From Candidatus Thiothrix anitrata (GTDB lineage: Bacteria; Pseudomonadota; Gammaproteobacteria; Thiotrichales; Thiotrichaceae): a stretch of 64,000 bases of DNA. Position 1 is the first letter of the stretch. Each line of letters starts with the position of its first letter. The stretch covers positions 558,001 through 622,000 of the forward strand of contig NZ_CP072800.1 in the NCBI RefSeq assembly GCF_017901155.1. The letters run 5' to 3'. A model generated the notes under the pieces. The model worked only from the letters and a program-made list of their open reading frames with translations. It was not told where the DNA came from and ran no database searches. Both the position numbers and the translations under genes were made by a program. Below are positions 9,362 to 17,102 of the stretch, one piece after another.

Positions 9362-10159
9362 ATGAAAATACAGCAACAAAACGTGCCACTGTTAGTGGCT
9401 GTTATCGCAGTGATGGCGAGTCCTTGTGCAATCGCCGAGAGCTGGGATGTGACGCAAACGACTACCGTGACGGATACCGCAACAGGTATTACTCAAAATG
9501 GAGTAAGCGCAAACAGTATCCAAGCAGTAAATGCCATTAATTTAAACGGCACAACAGGCGAAATTGGCACAGCCTCGCAAACATTCGAGACTCCAGCAGA
9601 TCACAACATAACACTAATCCAACAATCGAGCACAACAGCATCTGATCAAGCAATAAATCGTGCTTATGCCCACACAATTACAGATCTAACACAGGAAGTA
9701 ACACTAAGCGGAACACCAACCATTCATCTTAAACAGCAAGCAACTGCCCAAGGTAACAATACCCAAGCAATCAACCAAGCATTAATTACTAACGATGCAA
9801 CTGCCGTCATCAGTAAACTTGAGCAGAATGTATCTTTCGATGCCACAACATTCAAAATGGATCAAACATCACCAGCAGAAGAAAACATTCAAGCTGGCAA
9901 CTTAATTCAAGCTGGCACCGTCTCTGCTACAGCGGGTGATATTACTCAAAATATTACGGTTGATATGGCCAGAGTTGTGCAAGAAAACACCAGTAAAAGC
10001 ATCCAAGCACCTAATGCATTGGTCACGCTTGATAGCGGAACAGGAGGATCAATTGCACAATCTTTTGAGGGTACTTTCTTTGGCTCTACCTACGCACTTA
10101 GGCAAACAACAGCGAATAACTCAGTTCAAGCATTAAATTTTGCAGGGGAAGCCATTTAG
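9362..10159 (+). CDS. secreted curlin/holdfast-like repeat protein, 6 repeats
   Basis: An intact 265-residue paralog of the two other repeat proteins in the locus. The signal peptide covers residues 1-25 (ending A-I-A), and the mature protein begins E-S-W-D-V-T-Q, matching its paralogs. Six repeats of roughly 38-40 residues follow, each with a Q-A-x-N-type step, and the last ends V-Q-A-L-N-F six residues before the stop. An AAGG Shine-Dalgarno precedes the ATG. It lies 15 bp after the preceding gene and 8 bp before the lipoprotein gene, so co-transcription is likely. Probably an extracellular fibre or adhesin subunit exported through the CsgG-like channel. Confidence 0.7.
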   Translation: MKIQQQNVPLLVAVIAVMASPCAIAESWDVTQTTTVTDTATGITQNGVSANSIQAVNAINLNGTTGEIGTASQTFETPADHNITLIQQSSTTASDQAINRAYAHTITDLTQEVTLSGTPTIHLKQQATAQGNNTQAINQALITNDATAVISKLEQNVSFDATTFKMDQTSPAEENIQAGNLIQAGTVSATAGDITQNITVDMARVVQENTSKSIQAPNALVTLDSGTGGSIAQSFEGTFFGSTYALRQTTANNSVQALNFAGEAI

Positions 10160-10167
10160 GGTGAAAC

Positions 10168-10827
10168 ATGTTAACAACTAAACATTTAGTCATTATTGTT
10201 ATGCTAATGGCAGCAGGCTGGGGATGCTCAAGTCAAATATCATCCCCTCCTGCTGACACTAAATTAGCAGCACCCTCTGAAGCTGAACACATAACGGCAT
10301 ATGACATTGTAACAGCACAACCGATAGCAGTTGATGGGGAAAAAGAGGCAAACAGCGAAATAGTAGCTGCAACTGACTTGCCTTGCTCACTAGCTGGAGG
10401 TTGTAATCCCATTGTAGAAGAAAACAATACTTTTGCCACAAACAGTGATCAGACTTCGACGGAAGAATCAAATGGGAATGGAGGGACTGGTGGGTTCCAC
10501 CAAGAATCTATTTATCCGGGTATGGATGTTGACCTTGTGCAATTACCCACTGAAAATAGTGTCCAATATGTTAACGGCATCTACACATCAACGGTCAAAG
10601 AAAAAGATAATGCTGATTTATCACAAAAAGCTGAATTCCGAAATGTGCGGTTTCATCAACTAAATTCACCCAGCAGTATCAACACCGTCAATGCCGTCAT
10701 AACCGATGACAAATCAGTCAGCGGCATGTTGGAACAAGGTTTCAAGTTCAAGAGTATTGAGATGACGCAGAACAGTTCTGCCAGCAGTGTTCATGCAATG
10801 AACTACTTAGGAGATAAGCTACGTTAA
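10168..10827 (+). CDS. lipoprotein with curlin/holdfast-like repeats, candidate surface anchor
   Basis: A 219-residue lipoprotein: hydrophobic N terminus and lipobox A-G-W-G-C at about residue 20. A linker of about 95 residues rich in Ser, Thr, Glu and Asn follows. The C-terminal third has three repeats related to those of the secreted subunits: V-Q-L-P-T-E-N-S-V-Q-Y-V-N, F-H-Q-L-N-S-P-S-S-I-N-T-V-N, and a last one ending V-H-A-M-N-Y-L-G. A lipid anchor joined to subunit-like repeats is what a nucleator or anchor would need (compare CsgB in curli), so I infer it tethers the fibre to the outer membrane. An AGGGTGA Shine-Dalgarno precedes the ATG. It is the last gene of the locus. Confidence 0.6.
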   Translation: MLTTKHLVIIVMLMAAGWGCSSQISSPPADTKLAAPSEAEHITAYDIVTAQPIAVDGEKEANSEIVAATDLPCSLAGGCNPIVEENNTFATNSDQTSTEESNGNGGTGGFHQESIYPGMDVDLVQLPTENSVQYVNGIYTSTVKEKDNADLSQKAEFRNVRFHQLNSPSSINTVNAVITDDKSVSGMLEQGFKFKSIEMTQNSSASSVHAMNYLGDKLR

Positions 10828-10915
10828 CAGTCGCAAATTAACCATCACATTGCAACCTGACCAGAAAAGCCTGCCTGCGCGTGCTACTGAAAAAGCGGCA
10901 CGACATACAAGCCAC

Positions 10916-10948
10916 CAAGGTGAGACACTCGCCTTGAGTCACTCTTTT
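10916..10948 (+). terminator. possible terminator of the adhesin locus
   Basis: An 8-bp stem (CAAGGTGA with TCGCCTTG, one G-T pair) and a 5-nt loop are followed within 12 bases by TTTT. The U-tract is short and offset, so termination would be weak. Confidence 0.3.
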
Positions 10949-11071
10949 CCCGACTGAGTGAACCTTACTGAGCAATCGTTAATGCACTAACTGCACACTA
11001 TCTACAGCGCGATGTGAGACCTACCCATGAAGATGTCCAAATCTTAGTTGAATTGAGTTTGATCGAATACT

Positions 11072-11099
11072 GTAGAGACGCAAAATTTTGCGTCTCTAC
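11072..11099. repeat. perfect 28-bp palindrome
   Basis: Fourteen bases starting GTAGAGACGC are followed directly by their exact reverse complement, with centre AAAATTTT. GTAGAGACG-type palindromes are known as dispersed repeats in cyanobacterial genomes, so this may be a MITE-like or REP-like unit. No second copy is in the window. Confidence 0.85.
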
Positions 11100-11199
11100 G
11101 CACGCTGAAATTCATGTTGATTGCGCATTACCCGCATCTGTGGACAGCACAAATGTATTGCCATCGGCTTTTACCTACCGTTTCGCAGAGAAGGAACTC

Positions 11200-11326
11200 G
11201 CAGACGGAGTAAAACCTGAAAATTCCCATTCAGCCCCTCAGCATTCCTCCCATCAGAAACTACTTGCCCACACTCACCGTAGCAAACACACTTCACGCAT
11301 GGCAAACAAAGACATCACCAGCAAAC
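11200..11326. repeat. 127-bp direct repeat, left copy
   Basis: Matches 12788-12914 with about a dozen mismatches and no length change. It covers the upstream region and first nine codons of the Rpn-family gene at 11299. The right copy has no gene behind it. Confidence 0.85.
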
Positions 11327-12216
11327 ACATCCTCAAACGCATGGCGGCAGACCTCGCCAACCTGCTGCTTGAACTGGACATCGATCCCGACAGTGTGGAA
11401 CTGCTGGAAACTCAGCACCAACGCATTGAGGAACGCCGCGCCGATTTGGTGGTACGCGCCACCCGCCGGGGTGAAGCAGACAGTCAAATCCTGCATATCG
11501 AAATCCAGAACAGCCACGACCCCGACATGGCGTTACGAATGCTGCGTTATTACACCGACATCCGCTTCCAATACCGCGAAGGCTTGCTGCACCAATACCT
11601 GATCTACATCGGCAAACAACCATTGCGCATGGCAGACAATCTGCCCGACCCGGCATTATCCGGCTACCGTTACCACATCCTCGATATGCACACCGTTGAT
11701 TGCAGCCTGCTGCTGGCAAGCGACACACCGGATGCTTTGGTGATGGCGATCCTCTGTGATTTTCGCGGTCGTCCCCCACAAGACGTGGTAAACTACATTA
11801 CCGCCCGATTGAAAACCCTTCTACAGGATGACGAGCGGCGTTTTGGCGAATATTTCACAATGCTGGAACAACTGGCTGAAAATCGCAGCCTCCAGCCACA
11901 CCTCAAAGAGGCAAAAGATATGCTGACACAAATGGATGTTACCAAATTCGCCTCCTACCAATGGGGACGGGAAGATGGCTTGCGCAAAGGGCGTGAAGAA
12001 GGACGTGAAGAAGGGCGTAAGGACGGCATTCTGCAATTGCTTTCCCTTCAGTTAGAACAACAAGTCGGCGAAATACCCGATGCCGTTCATCAACGCCTGC
12101 AACAACTGACAATGCCACAACTTAAGCAGCTTGCCACTGCCATTCTCAAGCTCCACAACCTAGCAGCACTCGAACAATGGCTGGCGGATGCCGACAGTGG
12201 CAAACGTTTGAATTGA
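11299..12216 (+). CDS. Rpn-family PD-(D/E)XK nuclease with DUF4351-like C terminus
   Basis: A 305-residue protein of the recombination-promoting nuclease / putative transposase family. The catalytic core is R-R-A-D-L-V followed by H-I-E-I-Q (the E-x-Q form used by Rpn proteins). A charged linker with repeated G-R-E-E-G-R steps and a C-terminal Leu-rich helical region like DUF4351 follow. I choose the ATG at 11299, M-A-N-K-D-I, because upstream sequence in this frame is repetitive intergenic DNA. Rpn proteins have DNase activity and can raise recombination in E. coli; many are linked to mobile DNA or phage defence. It is flanked by a 127-bp direct repeat. Confidence 0.75.
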   Translation: MANKDITSKHILKRMAADLANLLLELDIDPDSVELLETQHQRIEERRADLVVRATRRGEADSQILHIEIQNSHDPDMALRMLRYYTDIRFQYREGLLHQYLIYIGKQPLRMADNLPDPALSGYRYHILDMHTVDCSLLLASDTPDALVMAILCDFRGRPPQDVVNYITARLKTLLQDDERRFGEYFTMLEQLAENRSLQPHLKEAKDMLTQMDVTKFASYQWGREDGLRKGREEGREEGRKDGILQLLSLQLEQQVGEIPDAVHQRLQQLTMPQLKQLATAILKLHNLAALEQWLADADSGKRLN

Positions 12217-12232
12217 TCCCTAACTGTTACGA

Positions 12233-12718
12233 TCAATTTTTATTGTTAATGACCTTTTGCACAGTATCCAGCGGCAAGACCAAATTTTTGGCAATGGATG
12301 CAGCATCAAAACCATTACCAACCATCGCCAGAATTGAACGCTGCCGCTCAAGGTTGATGCCCTCATCCATTGCTGTGTCGGTCACGTTTTTCAGGTCACG
12401 GTAATATTTCAGGCTGTCTTCGTAAACTTGCCGCTCAATAGGACTGAATTGGGCAATATTGGCAACTGCGAACAGTTTCAGGAAAATGGCTTCCTGCAAT
12501 TCCGGCGGAACTTCCTGCAACTCATGCAAGTGCCTGAAAATGTAAAACCATTTATCTTGCAGGGTGAGCAGCTCCGCACCACCACGCTGTGCCTGTTCCT
12601 GAATCGGAAATGTCGCGTAATAAAGGCTGCGGTCTATCAACAGGTCTTTGTTCGGTTCTTCGCCAAACAACTTTTTAAAGCCGAAGTCAGTGAAAATATT
12701 AATGAATTTATCTTGCAT
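12233..12718 (-). pseudogene. Rpn/PDDEXK_2-family gene with internal deletions
   Basis: The 161-residue frame starts like a family member (T-D-F-G-F-K-K-L-F-G, then N-K-D-L-L-I-D) and jumps directly to R-S-L-Y-Y-A-T-F-P-I-Q-E-Q-A, which normally lies about 100 residues later. A second gap follows before L-T-L-Q-D-K-W-F-Y-I-F. The catalytic D and E-x-Q/K segment normally sits in the first gap and is therefore missing. The reading frame is open, so a short inactive protein could still be made. It is convergent with the intact Rpn-family gene, 16 bp away, but belongs to a different subfamily. Confidence 0.65.
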
Positions 12719-12787
12719 CGCATTTGCCCGTCAGGTGGCTGGATCGCATAAGTGTAGCATACATCACTTTTAGTAGAGAAAACGCCC

Positions 12788-12914
12788 GCAGACGGGGCAA
12801 AACCTGAACATTCCCGTTCAGCCCCTCAGCACTCCTCCCATCAGAAACTACTTGCCCACACTAACCGTAGCAAACACACTTCACGCATAGCAAACAAAGA
12901 CATCACCAGCAAAC
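12788..12914. repeat. 127-bp direct repeat, right copy (decayed gene start)
   Basis: Matches 11200-11326. The ATG that begins the gene in the left copy is ATA here, followed by the same A-N-K-D-I-T-S-K codons, and then the similarity ends. It appears to be the leftover 5' end of a second Rpn-family gene. Confidence 0.8.
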
Positions 12915-12965
12915 GTATGCAACGTTCCACAAGCGATTCCGCTGTATGCACCAGAATCTGTTACT

Positions 12966-14162
12966 TTACGCAGCCAACGCTTGTTCCACATCCCGCAGTA
13001 AATCTGCGATGTCTTCCAGCCCCGCTGAAATCCGCACCAGCCCTTCGCTGATCATGTGTTCTGCACGTTCTTCGGGCGTATAGGTGGAATGCGTCATGCT
13101 CGCGGGGTGTTGTGCCAGACTTTCCGCATCGCCGAGGCTTACCGCGCGGGTGATCAGTTTGAGTGCGTTCATGAAACGGCAACCTGCTTCAAAGCCGCCT
13201 TTGAGTTCAAACGCAATCATGCCGCCCGGTTGTGCCATTTGCCGCTGTGCCAAAGCGTATTGCGGGAAACTTTCTAGACCGGGGTAATGGCAGGCTGCGA
13301 CGGCGGGGTGATTGGCAAGGAAGGCGGCAATCGCTTGCGCATTTTGGCAGTGCCGATCCATCCGCAGCGCGAGGGTTTTCAAACCACGCAACACCAGAAA
13401 CGCATCCTGCGATGACATCACCGCGCCGGTCATATCTTTGATGCCGTAAAAGCGTACTTGAGTCAGCGTTTCCGCATCACCGACAATCGCTCCGGCAATC
13501 AAATCGCCGTGTCCGCCGAGGTATTTAGTGGCGGAATGCACCACGTAATCCGCGCCCAATTCCAGCGGGCGTTGCAAATAAGGGGTGCAATAAGTGTTAT
13601 CAACCACCACTTTGCAGTTGTCGTGTTGGTGGGCAATGGCTGCAACCGCCGGAATATCCACCAAGCGCATATTGGGGTTGGCGGGCGATTCAAAGAATAC
13701 GATGCGGGTTTTCGCACTAATCGCAGCCGCAAGATTGGCGGGGTCAGCCATATCGACGTGGGTAATGGTTACGCCGAATTTCGCCAGCCCGTGATTGAAA
13801 AACGCATAAGTGCAACCGTACAGCGTTTTATCGGCAATGATTTCATCGCCCGGTTTGAGCAGCGTCCACAACAGCGCGGCGGTTGCGCCCATGCCGGAGG
13901 CTGTCACCAACGCCGCTTCCCCGCCTTCCAAATCAGCGAGGCGTTGTTCCAGTAGTACCGTGGTGGGGTTGCCAACACGCGAATACACGAAACCCTGTTG
14001 TTCGCCCGCGAAACGTTTCATGCCGTCTTCCACCGTGGGGAAGGTGTAGGTGGAACTCATGTGTACCGGCGGATTTAAGTCGCCCGTGCCTGCATAAGCG
14101 TCGTAAGCATGGTGGATTGCGCGGGTGGAAAATCCGAGTGTTTCGTGGGTTGGTTTACTCAT
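12966..14162 (-). CDS. megL: methionine gamma-lyase
   Basis: A pyridoxal-phosphate enzyme of the Cys/Met metabolism family that cleaves methionine to methanethiol, ammonia and 2-oxobutyrate. The PLP lysine is K213 in S-A-T-K-Y-L-G-G. Y115-G-C117 matches the active-site Tyr-Gly-Cys of methionine gamma-lyases, and the neighbouring segment D-N-T-Y-C-T-P-Y-L-Q-R also fits that subgroup better than cystathionine lyases or O-succinylhomoserine sulfhydrylases. At 398 residues it has the usual length. The ATG at 14162 has an AGAGGAA Shine-Dalgarno. It could link methionine turnover to volatile sulfur chemistry; cystathionine gamma-lyase is the main alternative. Confidence 0.85.
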   Translation of the reverse strand: MSKPTHETLGFSTRAIHHAYDAYAGTGDLNPPVHMSSTYTFPTVEDGMKRFAGEQQGFVYSRVGNPTTVLLEQRLADLEGGEAALVTASGMGATAALLWTLLKPGDEIIADKTLYGCTYAFFNHGLAKFGVTITHVDMADPANLAAAISAKTRIVFFESPANPNMRLVDIPAVAAIAHQHDNCKVVVDNTYCTPYLQRPLELGADYVVHSATKYLGGHGDLIAGAIVGDAETLTQVRFYGIKDMTGAVMSSQDAFLVLRGLKTLALRMDRHCQNAQAIAAFLANHPAVAACHYPGLESFPQYALAQRQMAQPGGMIAFELKGGFEAGCRFMNALKLITRAVSLGDAESLAQHPASMTHSTYTPEERAEHMISEGLVRISAGLEDIADLLRDVEQALAA

Positions 14163-14210
14163 GTGTTCCTCTGGCTGGTGATTTTGGTATTCGCGGATAG
14201 TATTACATCT

Positions 14211-14252
14211 GCGACTAAAGTGGTGGAGCGTTTGAAACCATCGGTGGCCTAA
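14211..14252 (+). pseudogene. leftover 3' end of a DUF695-type gene
   Basis: Thirteen codons ending in TAA read A-T-K-V-V-E-R-L-K-P-S-V-A. They match the last residues of the DUF695 protein at 15483 (A-T-K-V-V-E-R-L-K-P-K-P), with 29 of 30 bases identical over 14211-14240 and 15909-15938. Nothing recognisable precedes it, so it is a duplicated fragment or a recombination scar. Confidence 0.6.
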
Positions 14253-15367
14253 TTGTCGATACACACCGCTAAATTGATGCAATAACGCGCATATCGCAAT
14301 TCCCCGGTTTTGTGCAGCAGACCCAATTCAACCAGATCTTGCAGGTCGCGGGTAGCCGTTGCGCGGGAGGCATTCGTCAAACTGATGTAGTTTTTCGCGC
14401 TCATACCGCCGTTGAACCCGCCGATGCCTTCCGCAAATAGCCGCGCCACGACCTTTTCCTGACGTGGATTCAGTTTGCCGCGTACTTGGTCATACAAGCG
14501 AGTTTTGCCGATTAGGAATTCGACTTGCTGGCGTGAATGGCGCACTGCCGCCAGCACGGTTTCCGCGAAATACGCCAACCAACGTTGAATGTCATTATCT
14601 TTGTTCGCCCATTCCAGCTCGGCGTAATAGGCTTTTTTGTGCTGTTCGATGGTGTGGGCAAGCGCAATCAGCGTGGGTTGCCCCAAACCCTGTGCAAGGG
14701 CTTTTTCTGCCAAGGCGCGGGCAATACGCCCATTGCCGTCTTCAAACGGGTGGATGCTGACGAAATACAGGTGGGCAATACCTGCGCGGATCAGGGGCGG
14801 CAATGCGTGCGGTGCGCTGGTTTCGGTACGGTTGAACCAGTCCACAAAGGTAGCCATTTCCGCAGCAACCCATTCGGAAGGCGGGGCTTCAAAATGTATC
14901 TTGGGATCGTCCAGCCGCCCAGAAACCACCTGCATGGCTTCCAAATGCGTGCGGTACGCGCCAATCATTTGCAAATCCCGCCGCCCGTTCAGCAACATCG
15001 AATGCCAATCGAACAGTGTTTGATGACTCAGCGGTTGCTGAAAGTGGGTGTATAAATTCACCATCATTTCCGCAATGCCGTATTCCGCAGGTGTCACTTG
15101 CCGCCGATCGGTTTGCAAGCCGAATTGCCGCCGAATCGACGACTGCACACTGTCACGGTTGAGGTATTCGCCTTCAATCGCCGAGGTTTGCATGGCTTCG
15201 TTGCTGACCATTTCCACTTTCAATTGGGTGCGGTTGTCTTCCGTCAGGTGCGTGAATGCGCCCAGCAGTAAGCCGGATTCGTGCGCAAAAGCGGTTTCCA
15301 ACGGCATCAGCTTCAGCGGGTCGAAGCTGAAGTTAGGCCAGTCGGGTTGTTGCCAGTTCCATGTCAT
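14249..15367 (-). CDS. Fic family protein (class II, autoinhibited AMP-transferase type)
   Basis: A 372-residue Fic enzyme. The active-site motif HPFEDGNGR is at residues 206-214, so transfer of AMP (or another phosphate-linked group) to a target hydroxyl is expected. The N terminus M-T-W-N-W-Q-Q-P-D-W fits DUF4172. At residues 61-66 T-S-A-I-E-G matches the inhibitory (S/T)xxxE(G/N) motif, placing the glutamate finger N-terminal to the Fic core (class II). The C-terminal 80 residues look like a winged-helix DNA-binding domain. Target unknown. It lies 86 bp upstream of megL on the same strand. Confidence 0.88.
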   Translation of the reverse strand: MTWNWQQPDWPNFSFDPLKLMPLETAFAHESGLLLGAFTHLTEDNRTQLKVEMVSNEAMQTSAIEGEYLNRDSVQSSIRRQFGLQTDRRQVTPAEYGIAEMMVNLYTHFQQPLSHQTLFDWHSMLLNGRRDLQMIGAYRTHLEAMQVVSGRLDDPKIHFEAPPSEWVAAEMATFVDWFNRTETSAPHALPPLIRAGIAHLYFVSIHPFEDGNGRIARALAEKALAQGLGQPTLIALAHTIEQHKKAYYAELEWANKDNDIQRWLAYFAETVLAAVRHSRQQVEFLIGKTRLYDQVRGKLNPRQEKVVARLFAEGIGGFNGGMSAKNYISLTNASRATATRDLQDLVELGLLHKTGELRYARYCINLAVCIDN

Positions 15368-15482
15368 GAGTCATTCGCCGTGATTCTATAGCTCACTTAT
15401 AGCTTATTTTGTGAGGCATAGGAATATTGGGCACATTTTTAGTTTAAGATGACGGCTTTGCAGCAAACCTAGGTGAATGACG

Positions 15483-15947
15483 ATGACCGACAACACTAGC
15501 AACCCAGCCGAACCTTCGTGGACAGTGGTGCAACAAGCCGCAGCGGATGAAGGTTTACACCTGTTGCGGGTGCTGGATGTGGGGGTGAATTTCCCGTTTC
15601 GGAATTACCCCGAACGCTTCAGTATTTTGTGGGAGTTTGCCGAACTCGACGCAGAAGGCTTGCCCAGTGCAGCAGAACTCACTCGCATGAAAGATTTTGA
15701 AAACGCCTTGTGTGCGGTGATGCAAGTCGATCATGCCGCGTTATTGGTGATGGTGTTTACCGAGCCTGCCCACCGCGAGTTCATCTGGTTGGCACGCAAT
15801 AAATCCGCCTTTCAGAACCAGCTCAATGCAGCGGAAGGTTTGGGTGAAAAACTCCCGATTACCCTTGATCATGAAACCGATGCGCAGGGCGAATTTTACT
15901 TGTCGTATGCGACGAAAGTGGTGGAGCGTTTGAAACCAAAACCATGA
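15483..15947 (+). CDS. DUF695-family protein
   Basis: A 154-residue protein with the DUF695-like core R-F-S-I-L-W-E-F-A near residue 45 and W-L-A-R-N-K near 105. No catalytic motif is obvious. The family is uncharacterised. Of two in-frame ATGs six bases apart, 15483 has the better distance from AGGTGA; 15477 would add two residues. Its stop overlaps the next gene's ATG (ATGA, 4 bp), so it is likely translated together with the NTAQ1-like gene. A fragment of a second copy of its 3' end lies at 14211. Confidence 0.65.
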   Translation: MTDNTSNPAEPSWTVVQQAAADEGLHLLRVLDVGVNFPFRNYPERFSILWEFAELDAEGLPSAAELTRMKDFENALCAVMQVDHAALLVMVFTEPAHREFIWLARNKSAFQNQLNAAEGLGEKLPITLDHETDAQGEFYLSYATKVVERLKPKP

Positions 15948-16474
15948 AACTGCCCGAACGGGAACATTACCGCTATCAGCCCAGCTATTGCGAAGAAAAC
16001 ATCTGGCATCTGTGTCAGCAGCCAGAATTTCAGCACAGTGATGTGATTGTGATGGCATCAAAAGGCAGGTTTTTCCCCATCCGCTGCCAGCGCAAAGCGA
16101 ATACGCCAACTGAACCCCTGCTGTGGGATTACCACGTTGTGTTGCTGTGGTACGCCGCGCCGGATGCGCGTTATATTCTCGATTTCGACACCACTTTGGC
16201 ATTTTGCACGCCTATCGCGGATTATTTTGGTCAAGCGTTTTTGGATGAATCCCTGTTAAAACCGAGGTTTGTACCGCTATTCCGGGTCATGCCTAGTGGG
16301 GAATATGCCGAAAAGCTGTTGAGCGACCGGCGGCACATGCGCGATGAATACGGCTGGCTGGCAGAACCTCCGTCTTGGCCGCCGACCAGCGTTACCGAAA
16401 GTAATTTGCACAAATTTACCGATATGAGCGACGCGGACTATGGGCAAATTCTGACGGCGGCACAGCTTTTGTGA
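15944..16474 (+). CDS. protein N-terminal glutamine amidohydrolase (NTAQ1-like)
   Basis: A homolog of eukaryotic NTAQ1, which converts N-terminal Gln to Glu in the Arg/N-degron pathway. The catalytic triad fits by spacing and context: C16 in S-Y-C-E-E-N-I-W, H64 in W-D-Y-H-V-V-L-L, and D80 in I-L-D-F-D-T. Further family motifs are F-R-V-M-P-S-G-E-Y, S-D-R-R-H-M and W-P-P. At 176 residues it is near the length of the human enzyme (about 205). No Aat or Bpt transferase or ClpS is in the window. It is coupled to the DUF695 gene by a 4-bp overlap. Bacterial members exist but I know of no settled role. Confidence 0.87.
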   Translation: MKLPEREHYRYQPSYCEENIWHLCQQPEFQHSDVIVMASKGRFFPIRCQRKANTPTEPLLWDYHVVLLWYAAPDARYILDFDTTLAFCTPIADYFGQAFLDESLLKPRFVPLFRVMPSGEYAEKLLSDRRHMRDEYGWLAEPPSWPPTSVTESNLHKFTDMSDADYGQILTAAQLL

Positions 16475-16539
16475 TGTAAATTTGCCGCTAGAACCCAATC
16501 GGGGCAGAATGGGCGGATCGTATTTTCAGGAGTTTTACC

Positions 16540-16935
16540 ATGCGAATCCTTCACACCATGCTGCGCGTCATCGATCTGGAACGCTCGATTGCGTTTTACA
16601 CCAATGTCCTCGGTATGCAACTGCTGCGCCGCAAAGATTACCCGGCGGGCGAATTCACCCTTGCCTTCATCGGTTATGGCGACGAAACCGACCAGACCGT
16701 GCTGGAGCTGACCTACAACTGGGGCGTGGACAAATACGAACTGGGGACGGCATTCGGGCATATCGCTCTGGAAGTACCGGATGTGTACGCCGCTTGCGAA
16801 AAAATGCGGGCAGCGGGCGGCAAGATCATCCGCGAAGCCGGGCCGATGAATGCGGGTACGACCATCATTGCGTTCCTCGAAGACCCGGATGGTTATCAGA
16901 TTGAGCTGATTGGGGAGAAGCACCAGCGGGGTTGA
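16540..16935 (+). CDS. gloA: lactoylglutathione lyase (glyoxalase I)
   Basis: Isomerises the methylglyoxal-glutathione hemithioacetal to S-lactoylglutathione. All four metal ligands of the E. coli enzyme are present at the same positions: H5, E56, H74 and E122. Length 131 residues, the short Ni/Co-dependent class. A CAGGAG Shine-Dalgarno precedes the ATG. Together with gloB at 2053 it completes the glutathione-dependent methylglyoxal pathway. Confidence 0.95.
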   Translation: MRILHTMLRVIDLERSIAFYTNVLGMQLLRRKDYPAGEFTLAFIGYGDETDQTVLELTYNWGVDKYELGTAFGHIALEVPDVYAACEKMRAAGGKIIREAGPMNAGTTIIAFLEDPDGYQIELIGEKHQRG

Positions 16936-17102
16936 TGTTACCTGTCTGACCTGACGGTTGACCAAGACCACCAGTGGCAGGGCGTTGGCAAGCAACGGCA
17001 AAAAAATTTCGGGGCTTCAATATCGGCTGTTGCCGCTAGCTTTGATGTCAGTACCGCTGCTGCAATTTGTCTTGCATCCCGATAAAATTCGACGAGTAAA
17101 CC

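Larger units (their letters stand above)
10828..11298. other. intergenic region after the adhesin locus
   Basis: This 471-bp stretch has no gene I can support. In order it holds a weak terminator-like hairpin (10916), a perfect 28-bp palindrome (11072) and the left copy of a 127-bp direct repeat (from 11200), each listed separately. The frame of the next gene is open from 11014, but the region before its ATG at 11299 is non-conserved and contains the palindrome. Confidence 0.5.

Noticed and set aside
16936-17102. A toxin partner for the orphan HTH antitoxin-like gene
   Set aside because: No RelE/HigB-like frame in either strand of the gap.
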